Shown here: piece by piece, positions 43,063 through 56,500 of the stretch | How positions within the stretch are numbered: the stretch's first letter is position 1 | Layout: the number at the start of each line of letters is the position of its first letter | Assembly: GCF_000404225.1 (NCBI RefSeq) | Contig: NC_021353.1 | Span: 1,550,001-1,614,000, forward strand | Source of the DNA: Candidatus Methanomassiliicoccus intestinalis Issoire-Mx1 | GTDB taxonomy: Archaea; Thermoplasmatota; Thermoplasmata; Methanomassiliicoccales; Methanomassiliicoccaceae | Length of the DNA stretch: 64,000 nucleotides | Direction: 5' to 3' | Notes under the pieces: model-generated | Databases searched by the model: none | What the model saw: only the letters and a program-made list of their open reading frames with translations | What the model was told of the DNA's origin: nothing | Made by a program: the position numbers and the translations under genes

Positions 43063-44496
43063 TTAAGCTGTTACCAGCTGCGTCTGAAGATCAAAGTAAA
43101 GAGATACGGACGGTGCTGTTTTGTTGTTGTAGCCGTTCGCTTCCTTTGATTCGATATTTATTGTAACAGCGTTTGCACCTACGATTACCTGATCCAGTGA
43201 GGTCTCACATTTGACAATGCCTGCAAATGATCCCTGAATATTCAGTGTTGAATTTCCTTTCAGTAAGATGTAAGCTGCATCTCTCTGAGGATACTCTGAA
43301 GTTCCGTTGTTGTCGATATCGTTGAATTCATCGTAGAAGACAACTTTCTTATCGGAAGGCACTGTCAGAGTTGCATCTGCATACACTGTCATGACTGATC
43401 CTGTTAAGAATTTGAAGTTGTCATTGAATGTGTAGTTCCCGCTGTGTAATTCGAATTCAATGTCTCCGTCTACAGGGAAAGTAAACCTGCTTGTTGAGAG
43501 ATCTTTAGATACACCGCTGAATGTGAAATTCAATGTAGAATCATCAGCAGTTGCTCCTCCGTAAATCTGAATTGTTGTTCTGCCTGTATCGTTTGCTGCA
43601 GCACCGTTGCTTGCAGTTTCATTGTATGTTTTGATTATGTATGCGTTAGGTGCTAATCTTATCAGACCGTTTGTGTTGTCAATCAGAGGGAACAGAGTGT
43701 AATTGAATGAGCTTGCACCGTACATTTTTACATTGCCGATGAAAGAAGATCCTGATTCAATTTTTACTGTTGACTCGATGTTATGACAGTTGTATTCGTT
43801 GAGAGGGAAGGGATCGTGATACTCATCAGCAAGAATTACATCAAATAATCCACCGATTAAGTTAAGAGCGTGACTTCCTCCTCTCCAGCTTTCAATTACA
43901 AACAAGTCTCTTATTTCTGCTCCTGATTTTGCAGTTACCTGTCCTGCTCCTTTGATGTATCCGCAGTTGTCAAGAAGACCACCGTTTTCAACAATGATGT
44001 CTCCTGATAAGTTGATCTGAGCGTATCCTCCTCTGATGTCTTGATCAAAATCTCCGCCTGCAGGGTAACCTGTGACTGCGTTGACTAAAATACTTCCTTC
44101 AACTGTTAAAACAACATTCTCAGGAATTGTCAGAGTTCTGTATAGTGTCTTAACGCTAGATGTTGTTCCATCAGGGTTGTATCCTGTTGATGTATATCCG
44201 ACATCGTCATCCATGCAGGGTATGAGTAATGATACGCCCGAATACAAAGTTGCACTCTGGGACATTGTATAATCACCAAGTAAGATTATTGTATCTCCCT
44301 CAAATGCATATTCCAATGCTGCTTCCAAAGTTGTAAATGTCTCAGTTCCTACCATTGCTACGGGTTCAGTACTTGTTGCAGATAATGTTACATCGTTGTC
44401 AGAGCTAGAATCCTCCAATGCTCCAACTGCGATGAAACAGAATGCTGCAAGCAGTACTGTTCCCATTGCAAGTAATAATCTATTTTTGTTTTGCAT
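43063..44496 (-). CDS. Secreted beta-helix-like surface protein, paralogue of a domain in the giant protein
   Basis: A 477-residue protein with a signal segment (NRLLLAMGTVLLAAFCFIAV) and one long beta-rich domain. It starts with a FTTLEAALEYAFEGDTIILL pattern typical of pectate-lyase-like right-handed beta-helices, and continues with TVEGSILVNAVTGYPAGG, GGYAQINLSGDIIVENGG and ESWRGGSHALNL. The same order of motifs recurs at about residues 1230-1665 of the upstream giant protein. It has no repeats and no C-terminal anchor. It begins 17 nt after the giant gene with AGGAGG spacing 8, so the two are one operon. Adhesin or glycan-binding role is inferred. Confidence 0.8.
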   Translation of the reverse strand: MQNKNRLLLAMGTVLLAAFCFIAVGALEDSSSDNDVTLSATSTEPVAMVGTETFTTLEAALEYAFEGDTIILLGDYTMSQSATLYSGVSLLIPCMDDDVGYTSTGYNPDGTTSSVKTLYRTLTIPENVVLTVEGSILVNAVTGYPAGGDFDQDIRGGYAQINLSGDIIVENGGLLDNCGYIKGAGQVTAKSGAEIRDLFVIESWRGGSHALNLIGGLFDVILADEYHDPFPLNEYNCHNIESTVKIESGSSFIGNVKMYGASSFNYTLFPLIDNTNGLIRLAPNAYIIKTYNETASNGAAANDTGRTTIQIYGGATADDSTLNFTFSGVSKDLSTSRFTFPVDGDIEFELHSGNYTFNDNFKFLTGSVMTVYADATLTVPSDKKVVFYDEFNDIDNNGTSEYPQRDAAYILLKGNSTLNIQGSFAGIVKCETSLDQVIVGANAVTINIESKEANGYNNKTAPSVSLYFDLQTQLVTA

Positions 44497-44512
44497 TTAT
44501 TTTTCCTCCTAA

Positions 44513-47500
44513 TTATTGGTTTATCGTAATTGTTACATCCCCATCGGGCATGATGAATGAGTGATCATTGTACCAGATGATATCTCCAGCTGTAGATGTT
44601 ATAGTCAGATTCGATTGAGAGTAGCCACCTTCAAATACAATTAGTTCACCTTTTACAAACCTAGTATTTTCAGATTCATAAACATTAGTTAGTGAATTGG
44701 GTTTACCCAACATACTAGCTCCATATTCATTCTTATATAACACTAGAGAGTCATCTATCAGACTGTTTCCAAGACCGAAGTCTTGAAGCGATATGCCCTG
44801 TGAATTGGTGAGTGTATGCATTTTCGGTTTTGAACCAGCATCAGTACAGTTGGAGAATTTGAAATGATAGATATCAGTATATCTGAGTCCATTCTCACCA
44901 CTTATACAATACTGTCTAGCAAATCCACCATATCCAATTCCATTTTCATCGAAGCACTTAGCAAGTGGGTCGTTTATAGTTGTTATAGGCAGACCCATAT
45001 ACTTTAAGAAAGACAGCGCCTGCTTATAGATGTATGATATATAATTCCCATTTATATTTCCATTGGGATCGAATAAGCTACTTCCAAATTCTACCATATC
45101 TGAACCGAAGTTTGTATCTGTGGAGTAAGTACCATATCTCAGATCTTCGTGACCTATCAACACCATCACTGTCGCAAAGTTTGTTGTCAAAGCATTGAAA
45201 ATTGAGATATCAGACCCATTAATTGCTGTGTATAGAATGGGCAGGTCAATATATTTATATTCTACCCCATCAAGATATTCAATTCCTGCAGAAGTGGATA
45301 TCACCTCATCCCAAGGGATGTTTTCTTTCGTTACGGAGTCTACTACTTTCATTACAGGATACCAGGTAGTATTATCACGGAATACTCTCACAGCCTGTTC
45401 AATTTTAGTTAGATATTCAATCTTAATTTTTTCTAATTCACTGGTGTCCTGTTTGAATATAATTGAATATCCATGAGTATTGATTGTATATTGTGCATTA
45501 TTGTCTTCCCATAAGTCTTCATCAGATGGTAGATAAGATAAGAGTGTCGAATCATTTGTTCTAACTGAATTGTGTCCTAAATTCCCAAGCATAGATAATG
45601 CAGACATCAGTTCGGCTGCGTTACTATTAGCATTTTTGATGGATACCAATATTGTTTTTCCAGTTTTTACTACTGAAAAATCATCAGAAAGAATGCCATC
45701 GATGAGTGCATTGAGTTTTTCATCAAGATTAATTACATCTAATCTTGAAGATGTTATATTTCCATTTATACAATCAATTATGAAACTATAAGTTAGGCCA
45801 TCTGAAGTAGTTCCAATAATGTAATTACCATCATAGTTAACAATTGGAACTAGATTATCCAATAATTCGTCATCAAAGGTAATTATGAATTCAAATGGCT
45901 TGAGATACTCGGCAGAACTCTCATCATATCCTTCTGCAACCTTAACAGTGTATGTATGTCCATCTATTGGGTTATTGGGCAAGGAAACCACATAAGGACC
46001 AGAAGACCAAATAGCGTATAGATTAACTTGAGCTCTATTCACAGAGGTTAAGTTTACAATCTCCCCATCATAATATGTGGGCTCGATTGCATTTTGATCT
46101 AAAGACCATCCTATGAATTTACATCCCTCTTTTGTAAATGTATTCAAAGTTAATGGTTTTAACTCATCATAATTGAATGATGCAGATACAGCTCTACCTT
46201 CACCACCATTTGGGTAGAATGTTACTCTATATTTGATTGGAGTCCAATTCGCATACAAATTCAGATTTTCAGTAACTGCAGAACCAAAGATGTATGAATT
46301 ACTCAACCCTTCGTCTGAATACCACCCACCGAACACATATCCGGTTCTTGATGGGTCTACTGGTTTAGTTATCGTTGAGCCATATTCAGTAGTTATTGAA
46401 GCTACTTCTGATCCACCGTTACTGTTGAATGTTATTGCGTATTGATTGATCTGCCAAACAGCATAGAGTGTCACTTCTGCTTTGTTTTCAGAAGTGAGAT
46501 TGCTAACTGAAGCTTGATCTCTATAGTCTACAGACCCGTCTGGAGTTTTAGACCATCCTATGAATATATAACCTTCTTTTATGAAAGCGTTGGCAGTTAA
46601 GTTCTTAGTCTCATCATAAGCAAAGGGCTGACCATTCATACTGCCTGTTCCGCTGTTTGCATTGAAGATGACTGTGTAGTTATATGGTACGAATTTGGCA
46701 TAGAACACTTTGTTTCCGATAGATTGAGCAGAAATTGATGTTTCTTTATTTCCCAAACAATCTGCATTAGCATACCATCCTTCAAATGTGTAACCAGTCT
46801 TTGTTGCAGAAGCAGGCAGGTCTGTTGCACGTTCAGATGTATATTTTGTAGGCCATCCAGGTTCTGCAGTAAGTTTAGAGTCTCCATCCATATATATTAT
46901 TGTATAGTTTTCTGCAGTCCATTTGGCAACCAGACTATGATCATCAACTGTTTGTCCCTTGGTGTATTCAAATTTAGCACCGTTTTCATACCAACCAACG
47001 AACACATAACCTTCACGTGTCGGTGTAGGTAATGTTATTGAGATTTCGACAGTATATTCCATATCCGGTATGGATCCAGATCCTTCACCTAGATTGAATG
47101 ATATATTATACGTAATCGAAGTCCATTTTGCGTAGAGATCGATATTTTCAGCAGGCATTTTGTCAGCATTAAATTCCCATTTAGTTGTGAATGAGTCTTC
47201 TAAATACCAACCTTCAAGAGTGTATCCCAATCTGGAAACATTTTTTGGTTCAGCTACTAAATTGTTGAATTCAACAGGATCAGTTGTATCAACAGTTCCA
47301 TTGTTGTAATGGAATGTTACATTGTATAAGTTTATAGTCCATTTTGAATACAATGTGATATCTTTAGCAGGCATTTTGTCAAATGCATATGCATTTGCGA
47401 ATTCAGAATCTGTAAACCAGCCTGCAAATGTGTAACCTGTCTTTGTTGGATTTTCTGGTTTTGTTATTTCACTACCGTAATTCTTAGTGATGTCTGCTAC

Positions 47501-50500
47501 TGCAGATCCACCATTGCTTTCGAATGTTATTGTGTATTGATTGATCTGCCAAACAGCATACAGATTAACTGATCCATTAGCATCAGGAGTGAGATTGCTA
47601 ACTGAATCTTGATCGTTGTATGTTGCATCTATTGCATTCGAATCCGTAGACCATCCTTTGAAATCATGTCCGGTTCTTGTGAAAGTGTTGGCAGTTAAGT
47701 TCTGAGATGTACCATATGTGAATGTCTGAGGATCCATACTACCTGTTCCGCCGTTTGCATTGAAGATGACTGAGTATGAATTTGCAACAAACTTAGCATA
47801 GAATGTTTTATCCCCAGTTGAGTTGGCAGAAATTGATGATACTGCAGTTCCTGAAAGGTCTGCAGTATCATACCATCCTGCAAATATGTAACCAGTCTTT
47901 GTTGCATTCTCAAGAGTTATCTCACCAGATTCAATAGTATAACTTTTTGGATTAAGATCTGAGATCTCACTGCTTTCATCATAGTATTTGATGGAGTATG
48001 AGTCTAAAATCCACTTTGCATAGAGAGTGACGTTCTCAGCAGGTATCGCTGTGAATGAATATTCGTTGTTGAATGTTCCATTGTCTGTAAACCAGCCATC
48101 GAATGTGTAACCTGTCTTTGTTGGATTACCTGGTTTTGTTATTGCTTTATCATAATCATCAGTGATGTTTTTCACTGTAGATCCACCGTTGCTGTTGAAT
48201 GATATTGTGTATTGATTGATGGTGAACTCAGCATAGAGATCTTTGTCTCCTACTGTTGTTCCTTTGATATATTCGAAGGCTGCGTGTGAATTTTGTTCAA
48301 ACCATCCATTGAATGTGTAACCTTTTTTAGATTCTGATGGTAATGATACATCTTGAGTGATGTTATAGCCTATTGATTGTACATCACTGCCATTGTGTAA
48401 TTTTATCTTGTATGTATCAAGATTCCATTTCGCATAGAGATCAATATCATTGGCAGGCATTTTGTCAGCATTAAATTCCCATTTAGTTGTGAATGAGTCT
48501 TCTAAATACCAACCTTCAAGAGTGTATCCCAATCTGGAAACTTCTGGTTTAGTTATTGAACTGTTGAAGTTAACAGAAGTTGTTGTGTTATTAGTTCCAT
48601 TGTTGTAATGGAATGTTACATCGTATGAATTTATTGTGAAGTATCCGTAAACACTGAGATGTTTAGCAGGCATTGTCTGCGGAGCTTCTCCTAATCCTTC
48701 TTCATCTTCGTTCCAATCCCATCCTGAAAAACTGTAACCTACTTCTGTTGGAGCAATCATTGGAGTTACTGCTTCTCCAAATGTGACAGACTGAGGCGAT
48801 TCGTACTGAATTCCATCAACATAGTATGTTATTGTGAATTTACTAGGATCAAATGATCCAGATACAGTCATGTCATTAGCAGGCATCGTAGCTGGTATAC
48901 CTGGAGACCAGCCGGAGAATTCTTTTCCTTCCTGAGCTGCTGGCTGATATGGTGAGATCTCAGCTCCGTATTCATATGTCTGTGTTTCAACGGTTTCCCC
49001 ATCAATCATGTATGTAATCTTATAGCTATTGATCTCAAAGGTTGCATGGAACTCAAGATCCTTAGCCGGCATTGTTTGTGGTATTTCTATACCCCAGTCT
49101 ATGAAAGTGTGACCTGTCTTTGTTGGATCTGTTGGTTTAGGTACAGACTCTCCATACTTTACGTTTTTATCAAGGACTATGTTAGAATCTACGTAATATC
49201 TCACATTATAACTGATTACATCCCATTTAGCGTAGAGAGTTGTTCCGTTAACAGGTATTGTGTCTGTTTTGAAGTTCCAAGCAGTTGTCAGTGTTTCATC
49301 TTTGAACCAGCCTGCAAATGAATGTCCGTCCTTTGTCGGATCTTCTGGTTTTGCTATGGTGGTTCCATAATCTTGTTTTACTGCATCTACTGCTGATCCA
49401 CCATTGCTGTTGAATGTTATTGTGTATTGATTAATGGTCCACTTTGCATAGAGTGTAATGTTCTCAGCAGGCATTTTGCCAAATTTATATGCATTTGCGA
49501 ATTCAGCATCTGTAAACCAGCCTGCAAATGTGTAACCAGTCTTTGTTGGATCTTCCGGTTTATCCACTGTCGTATCATAATCCTGTGTTATTGAAGTTAC
49601 ATTTGATCCGCCATTGCTGTTGAATGTTATTGTGTATTTATTGATCTGCCAAACAGCATAGAGAGTTACTTTTGCTTCATTTTCAGAAGCAAGATTGTTA
49701 ACTGAAGCTTGATCTGCATATTCTACGTTTGTTGCACTTTGATTTAGAGACCATCCTAGGAAGTTGTATCCTGTTCTTGAGAAAGTGTTAGCGGCCAAGT
49801 TCTTAGCCTCATCATAAATGAAAGGCTGATCTTTCATACTGCCCGTTCCGCCGTTTGCATCAAAGATGATTGAGTATACCATTGGAGTCCATTTAGCGTA
49901 GATGGTTTTTCCGTTGACAGGTATTGTGTCTGTGTCGAAATTCCACTCCTGCAGGAATGTTTCATCATCTTTGAACCAGCCTGCAAATGTGTAACCAGTC
50001 TTTGTTGGATCTGATGGTTTTTCTATGATGGTTCCATAGTTTTGTTCTATTGATTTTACTGCAGATCCACCATTGCTTTCGAATGTTATTGCATATTGAT
50101 TGATGGTCCACTCTGCATAGAGATCTTTGTTTCCTACAGTTGTTCCTTTGACATATTTGAATTCAGTTTGTGAATCTTTCTCAAACCATCCATTGAAAGT
50201 GTAACCTTCTTTAGATGGTTTATTCAGAGATACTGAATCCATTGTTACATCATAGTTTACGGTTGAGATGGAATCTCCATCATGTAGAGTTATTGTGTAT
50301 GTATCCAGATCCCAGTTAGCGTAGATGGTTGTTCCGTTAACAGGCATTGTGTCTGTGTCGAAGTTCCACTCCTGCAGGAATGTATTGTTATCTTTGAACC
50401 AGCCTGCAAATGTGTAACCTGTCTTTGTTGGATCTGCTGGTTTTGTTATGGTGGTTCCATAATCTTGTTTTACTGCACCTGTTTCTGATCCACCATTGCT

Positions 50501-53500
50501 TTCGAATGTTATTGTGTATTGATTAATTGTGAATTTGGCGTAGAATATCTTGTCTCCGGTGCTGCCATTTGGAATTGAAGATACTTTATTTTTGAAGTCT
50601 GCATCACTGTACCATCCAGTGAATGCGTAACCTTCTTTTGACGGTGTCGGCAGCTCAGTTCTCACAGTTGTGGTGTATGACACTGGAGATAGATTCTCAA
50701 TCTTATTTTTTCCATCCATGTATGTTATTGAGTATACTGATTCCTTCCATGATGCATAGTAGGCTTTGTTGCCGATTGTTCCTTCAGCGATAGTGAATAT
50801 TGCATCATCAGTCAAATCTTGTTTCTCGTGCCATCCTGCAAATTCATATCCTTTTTTCACAGGGGTCGGGAGAGTTACAGTATCTTCAATGGTGTAAGTG
50901 TGAGGTTCAAGATTCAGCTCAGTACCGTCATAATATTTTATAGTGTAAACAGTAGGAGTCCAGTCTGCATATAATGTCAGATCACCAACTGTTTCATACT
51001 GTTTGAATTTAAACTCAGAAGTGAGTTCTTTATCAAGATACCACGCTTTGAAATCATATCCTGTCTTGCTGATTTTTCCAATGTTTAAGGAAGCATTGTC
51101 AGTAGTATAGTCCATACTGTCAAGAGTTTCATCACAATTGGTGACGAATGAAATCGTATACACAATTGCATTCCAGTTAGCATAGATTGTTGTATTTTCA
51201 GTTACAGGAGTGTTGAAGTCATATTTCTGATTCAGTTCTTTATCTGCATACCAAGCATCAAATGTAAATCCTGATCTGATAGGATCACTCGGCTTTTTAG
51301 CTGTTTCATTATAATTGATCGTTTGATTTGAGACAGAACTTCCTCCGTTTGAATTGAAAGAAACTGTGTATTTTGAATCAGCCCATCCAGCATAGAGAGT
51401 CAGGTTTCCAGAGGTTATGCTGTCGGGATTGCATAACTGGGTTAAAGCAGAGTCTGAATACCATCCCTTGAAGTCATAACCCAGTCTTTCAGGAACAGGC
51501 AGTTCTTCGATTTCATCTCCTGCAATATACTTCATCGGAGGCTGATCTGATCCCCCATTAGAATCGAAGAGGATTGTGTACTGATATTTTGTTTCAAAAG
51601 GAAGGTTTACAAAACCATGTGCAGTTATTTCAGTAGGGGAGTAATCTCCAACGTATCCATTGACCTCGATTGTATCTAACTTCAAAGAGATAGCATCTTT
51701 TGTATTTACGACTGCATTTCCCAATTTTCCTTCGAAATTGATAATACCAGCAAACACTCCATAGATGTTGAATGTGCTATCATCCATTAAGTTAAGAATT
51801 GCTGCGGGTCTTTGCGGATACTCAGTCGTATCAGTGTTATTTACATCATTGAAATTATCGTAAAATACCAATGTATTTTTTTCAAGCTTTGAATTACTAC
51901 TGTTTACCTCTGCACCTTTAGCATTTAAAGTTAACGAAGTGTGCTCATAAAGCGTAACTTCAACACCAGTTAAGGCTTTAAAGCTGTTTTCAATAAAATA
52001 ATCACCATCATGAAGACCGAACGAGATGTCTCCATCGATTGGATAAATAAATTCTTTTGTAGACAATTCCAAACCAACGATTAAAAGAGTGCTGTGACTG
52101 AAAGTTGCTCCACCGTAGATTTCAATTGTTGTTCGGCCTGTGTCTGAAGAAGATTCTCCATTTACGGCACTTGAATCAAATGATATAACTGCATAAGCAC
52201 CATCAGCAAGCCTGATTAAACCATTTTCATTATCAATCTGAGGGAAACGAGTATAGTGATAACTCTTATACCAAGTTTCATACATTTTTACATTTCCAAA
52301 CAGCGATGCGCCAGACTCAATTCTAAGATCAGATTGAATGCTGTGACAATCATACTCATTGAAAGGAAAGAGATCGGGATAGATAGCCAATGCTTGAGAG
52401 CCACCCCTCCAATGCTGCACAATGTACATTTCTCTAACTTCTGCACCATATTCTGCTGTTATCTGTCCGCTTCCTGTGATATATCCACAGACCTCTAAAA
52501 TTCCTTCATTTTTGATGATTATATTCCCTTCAAGGAGTATCTGCGCATAACCACCGGTGATGTCCATTACTCTGTAACCACCTTCGGCACGTCCAGTAAC
52601 TGCATTGACCAATAACTGACCATCAAGAGTGATTGTTGCAGTTTCAGAGACGGTGAGTGAGCGATACAAAGTGCTGTAACTTCCCTTATCTTTTACAGTT
52701 CCATCAGGATTGTGCTGTTGTTCATAATCAACTGTTAAATCGTAACCTTTGTCATCATCAGCGCAGGGCAGTACTAAGAATACGCCTTTCGGTACTGTAA
52801 CGCTCCGAGTAAGAGTGTAATCTCTTAACAGGATTACCTTATCACCAGCAGTAGCAACATCTAAAGCATCTTCTAAAGTTCTGTAATTATTTTTTCCTAT
52901 GCTTGCTACATATGCTCCATATGTTACAGTAATAGATATATTTCCATTAATAATTCCGGAAACAGTACTGCGGTCTGGAAGATAGCCGCTGATTTCTGGT
53001 GGTGTTACATCATATGATGAATCGTAATCCAGAGATTCAGAATATGATTCTGCAGCTTTTGAACTATCTTCATAAACATAGTTGATTGTTAAAGTGTACT
53101 TATTAGGTTGCCATTTTGCGTAGAGTGTTGTTCCGTTGACAGGCATTGTGTCTGTTTCGAAGTTCCAAGCAGTTGTCAAACCTTCATCTTTGAACCAGCC
53201 TGCAAATGTGTAACCTGTCTTTGTCGGATCTGCTGGTTTTGTTATTACTTTACCGTAATCCTCAGTGATTGAAGTTACATCTGATCCGCCGTTGCTGTTG
53301 AATGTTATTGTATATTTGTTAGCCGTCCATTTGGCGACTAGAGTGACATCTTCCTCAAGCATTACGAATGTATCTTTTGGCTGATAAACAGTGCCATCAT
53401 ACATCCAACCGCTGAATGTGTAGCCTTCTTTAGTAAGAGCATATGTGTTATCTTCAGGATAACCAGGACCAAATAAAGTTACTTTTGTACCTGGGGAATA

Positions 53501-56500
53501 TAGAACAGAGAATGGAAGACTGCCTTCTCCACCGTTTGCATTGTATGATAATGTGTAAACACTAGCATATTTAGCACAAAGTGTAAGATTTTCAGCAGGC
53601 ATTGTTGTGAATGTATAAAGAGCCTCTTCACCAGATTTATGCCAGTAATCAAGAATTGCATTGTCTGGCAAAACAACTCTGACAGGATAAACGGGCTGTC
53701 CATACTTAGCAGTGATTTTTGCTACCGTTCTACCATCTGTTGTTAATTGAGAGCCGTCTTGAGCTAAGAAGGTTATAGTAAACTCAATTCTGTCAAAATA
53801 GAGGCTTAAGACTAATGGAGATTCGGAAGAAACTGTTCCATTGAGCTTACTCATAGATTCGTTTAATTTAAAGCCCTTCGAATCACCTAATATCTCATTA
53901 GTGTGATATTCATCCGAAGTGACATTTATCTCTGTACCAATCGTTTCTGATTTCTGTTCAACTTTGATTAATTCATACGTATTTACACCTGAAGACTGTA
54001 CTTTTTCCTGATAGACGTAAATGAAATAATTAGAACTGCCTGCAGACCAGACTGCATAGAGTGTTGTATCTTCAGTGATTTGCTGATTAGTGTATTTAGT
54101 TCCATTTTCAAAAGCCCATCCACCAAATTCATATCCAGGCCTTGTAAGATTTTTAATCAGCGATGCTGATTCACCATGAGTTACAGTCTGATCGAGAATC
54201 TTTTTATTTTCAGACATGAAAGTAACAGTGTATGTATTCTTCTCAAGTCCGTTGACAATTATCACTAAATCTGATATTACATTTTTGATAGTGTAAGTGT
54301 GATTGTTTCCAGATGAAGTATCAAGAGCGAAGGAATCATAGCTGCCATATATCTGCAGAGACAAAGCAGCAGATTTAGAGTAAGCGTCAGTTAATGAAAT
54401 AGTGAATGTAAAGTCATTTCCTTTTTCAACAGGACCCTTTTGATTAACAGAATATGCTTCACTCTCATTGGCAAATATCATGTTATAGCTGTCCACGGGG
54501 TCTGCTTCAATTCCTTCGACAGCAACTACTTGATCTTTAGTGATGTTGTTTAATGTGTATACTTCATTGATAGGACGTATTTCATTTCCATCAATGTCTT
54601 TGACGGCAATGTTTGAGTTTTCATATGTGCCATAGAGTTCAAGAGTAAATGAGAAATTATCGCCGTACTTGACTTTTATGTTTTGATCTGCATTCTGATT
54701 ATTGAGATAATTTAACTTATATCCCTCTCCAGACAGCAGCGTAACAGAGTATTCGTTTATACTCCATTTCGCATAAAGAGTCAAATTATCGCATGTTACT
54801 CCACTGACATAATTGAATGGAGTTTTAAGATTGCTATCAGTAAACCATCCCTGGAAAGTATGTCCTGCCTTAACAGGTTTGCCGAGGTTTATTGTTTCTG
54901 ATTTGATTGTATATTTTTTATCATAGTCAGAAGAAGATCCGCCGTTCAATTCATAATCAATATTGTAAGAATTTTGAGTCCACGTGGCTTTGAGCGATAT
55001 GTTCTTTTTGACAACATCATTAGCAAAATTCCATATGCTGCCATTATAATCCCACCCGTTAAAGCTATAACCAGTTTTCGTTGGAGTTATTTCTTTGATA
55101 TTAGCATTAAATTTGAGATATACGTAGTCAGATGGATCGAAATCTTCTGTTGAGAAGACACCGCCGTCAAGATCGAAATTCACTGTGAATCTGCCGATAT
55201 TGCCGACAGCAAATGTTGAAAAGTGATCAGTTTGAATGTTTACGCATTTATTTTTAGGATCATATTTACCTGCGATCTGCAGTAATTCACCACCCTTGAG
55301 GTAATAAACTACGATATCCTCTTCGTTAGCACCATCAAGATCATATGGGATAGATACTGTGATCACTTCACCAAAAGTACTTATTGAACCGTCTCCGATT
55401 TTAAATTCATAAATTGAGTCTGAATCTAATACAACATCCGAGTTATTAATCACACTAGTATCAAGGTTATCGATTTTCGAGGCAGAGAATGATAATTCTT
55501 CTCCGCCGCTCTTGTATAGAATGTTTTCAATTGCAGTCTTTCCGAGTTCAATAGAAGCATTAGGAAGCGCAATTTCTATTTTCTTGTTATTATTAGGATC
55601 GCTGCTACTTAAATTCTCTTTGACGTTCTGAAGTACTGAAGAATCGATTGAGACTGAATTAGTATTAAATGCTGAAGCGTCAACCAATGTAATTGTATCA
55701 TTAGGTGAATTGATAATTTCATTGATTTGCTCTTCTGAGATATTTACAGTGACTTTGTCTCCCTCAGCCGTATAAGTTCCAGGTGTCCATTTAGCGTATA
55801 ATGTTTTATCAGAATTAATTTTTGTATTGTTGAAATCAAATTTGGTTGTAAAGTCTGAGCCATCATACCAACCTGCAAAAGCGTATCCTTCTTTTGTTGG
55901 AGCTGTTGTTGGTTCTGAAACAGTCTTTCCTGATTCAACTGACTCAGAAGGAACTGCTGATCCGCCATTAGAATTGAATGTAACTGTATATTTCTCAGGA
56001 GTTACAGGCGGCGGTGTAATTGCACCTCCTCCGCCTCCTCCCTGATTAAGAGTGAATTTAGCGTAAAGAGTAATGTCAAAATTGATTGGTGATTTAAAAT
56101 TGAATTCTGTAGTGAATGATGAATCAGAATACCATCCTGCAAACTTGTATCCTGATTTGATAGGATCTGCCGGCCTTACTGCATTCTCTCCTTTCTTTAC
56201 AATCTGAGAAGCAATTTCATTACCGCCGTCAGTGTTAAATGTAACTGTGAATGTGATGTCGCCTGGTTCAGGTTCTGATGACTTGACCCATTTAGCGTAA
56301 ATGTTAGTATTTTCAGTAATGTAAGTATCGTTAAAATCAAATTCATTTGTTAATTCTTTATCTGAATACCATCCTGTGAAGACATATCCTTCCTTTACAG
56401 GATCGCTTATTCTGTTTACTAAGTTATTTTCCTTTACTGATATTGATTTAAGAATATCATCGCCGTCGATAAAGTTCACTTCATATTCTGCTGATTTGAC

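Noticed and set aside
46030..53330. Regularly recurring DNA words could suggest a CRISPR-like array
   Set aside because: The repeats are in one continuous coding frame, about 200 bp apart, with diverged copies and no short unique spacers; they encode protein repeats.
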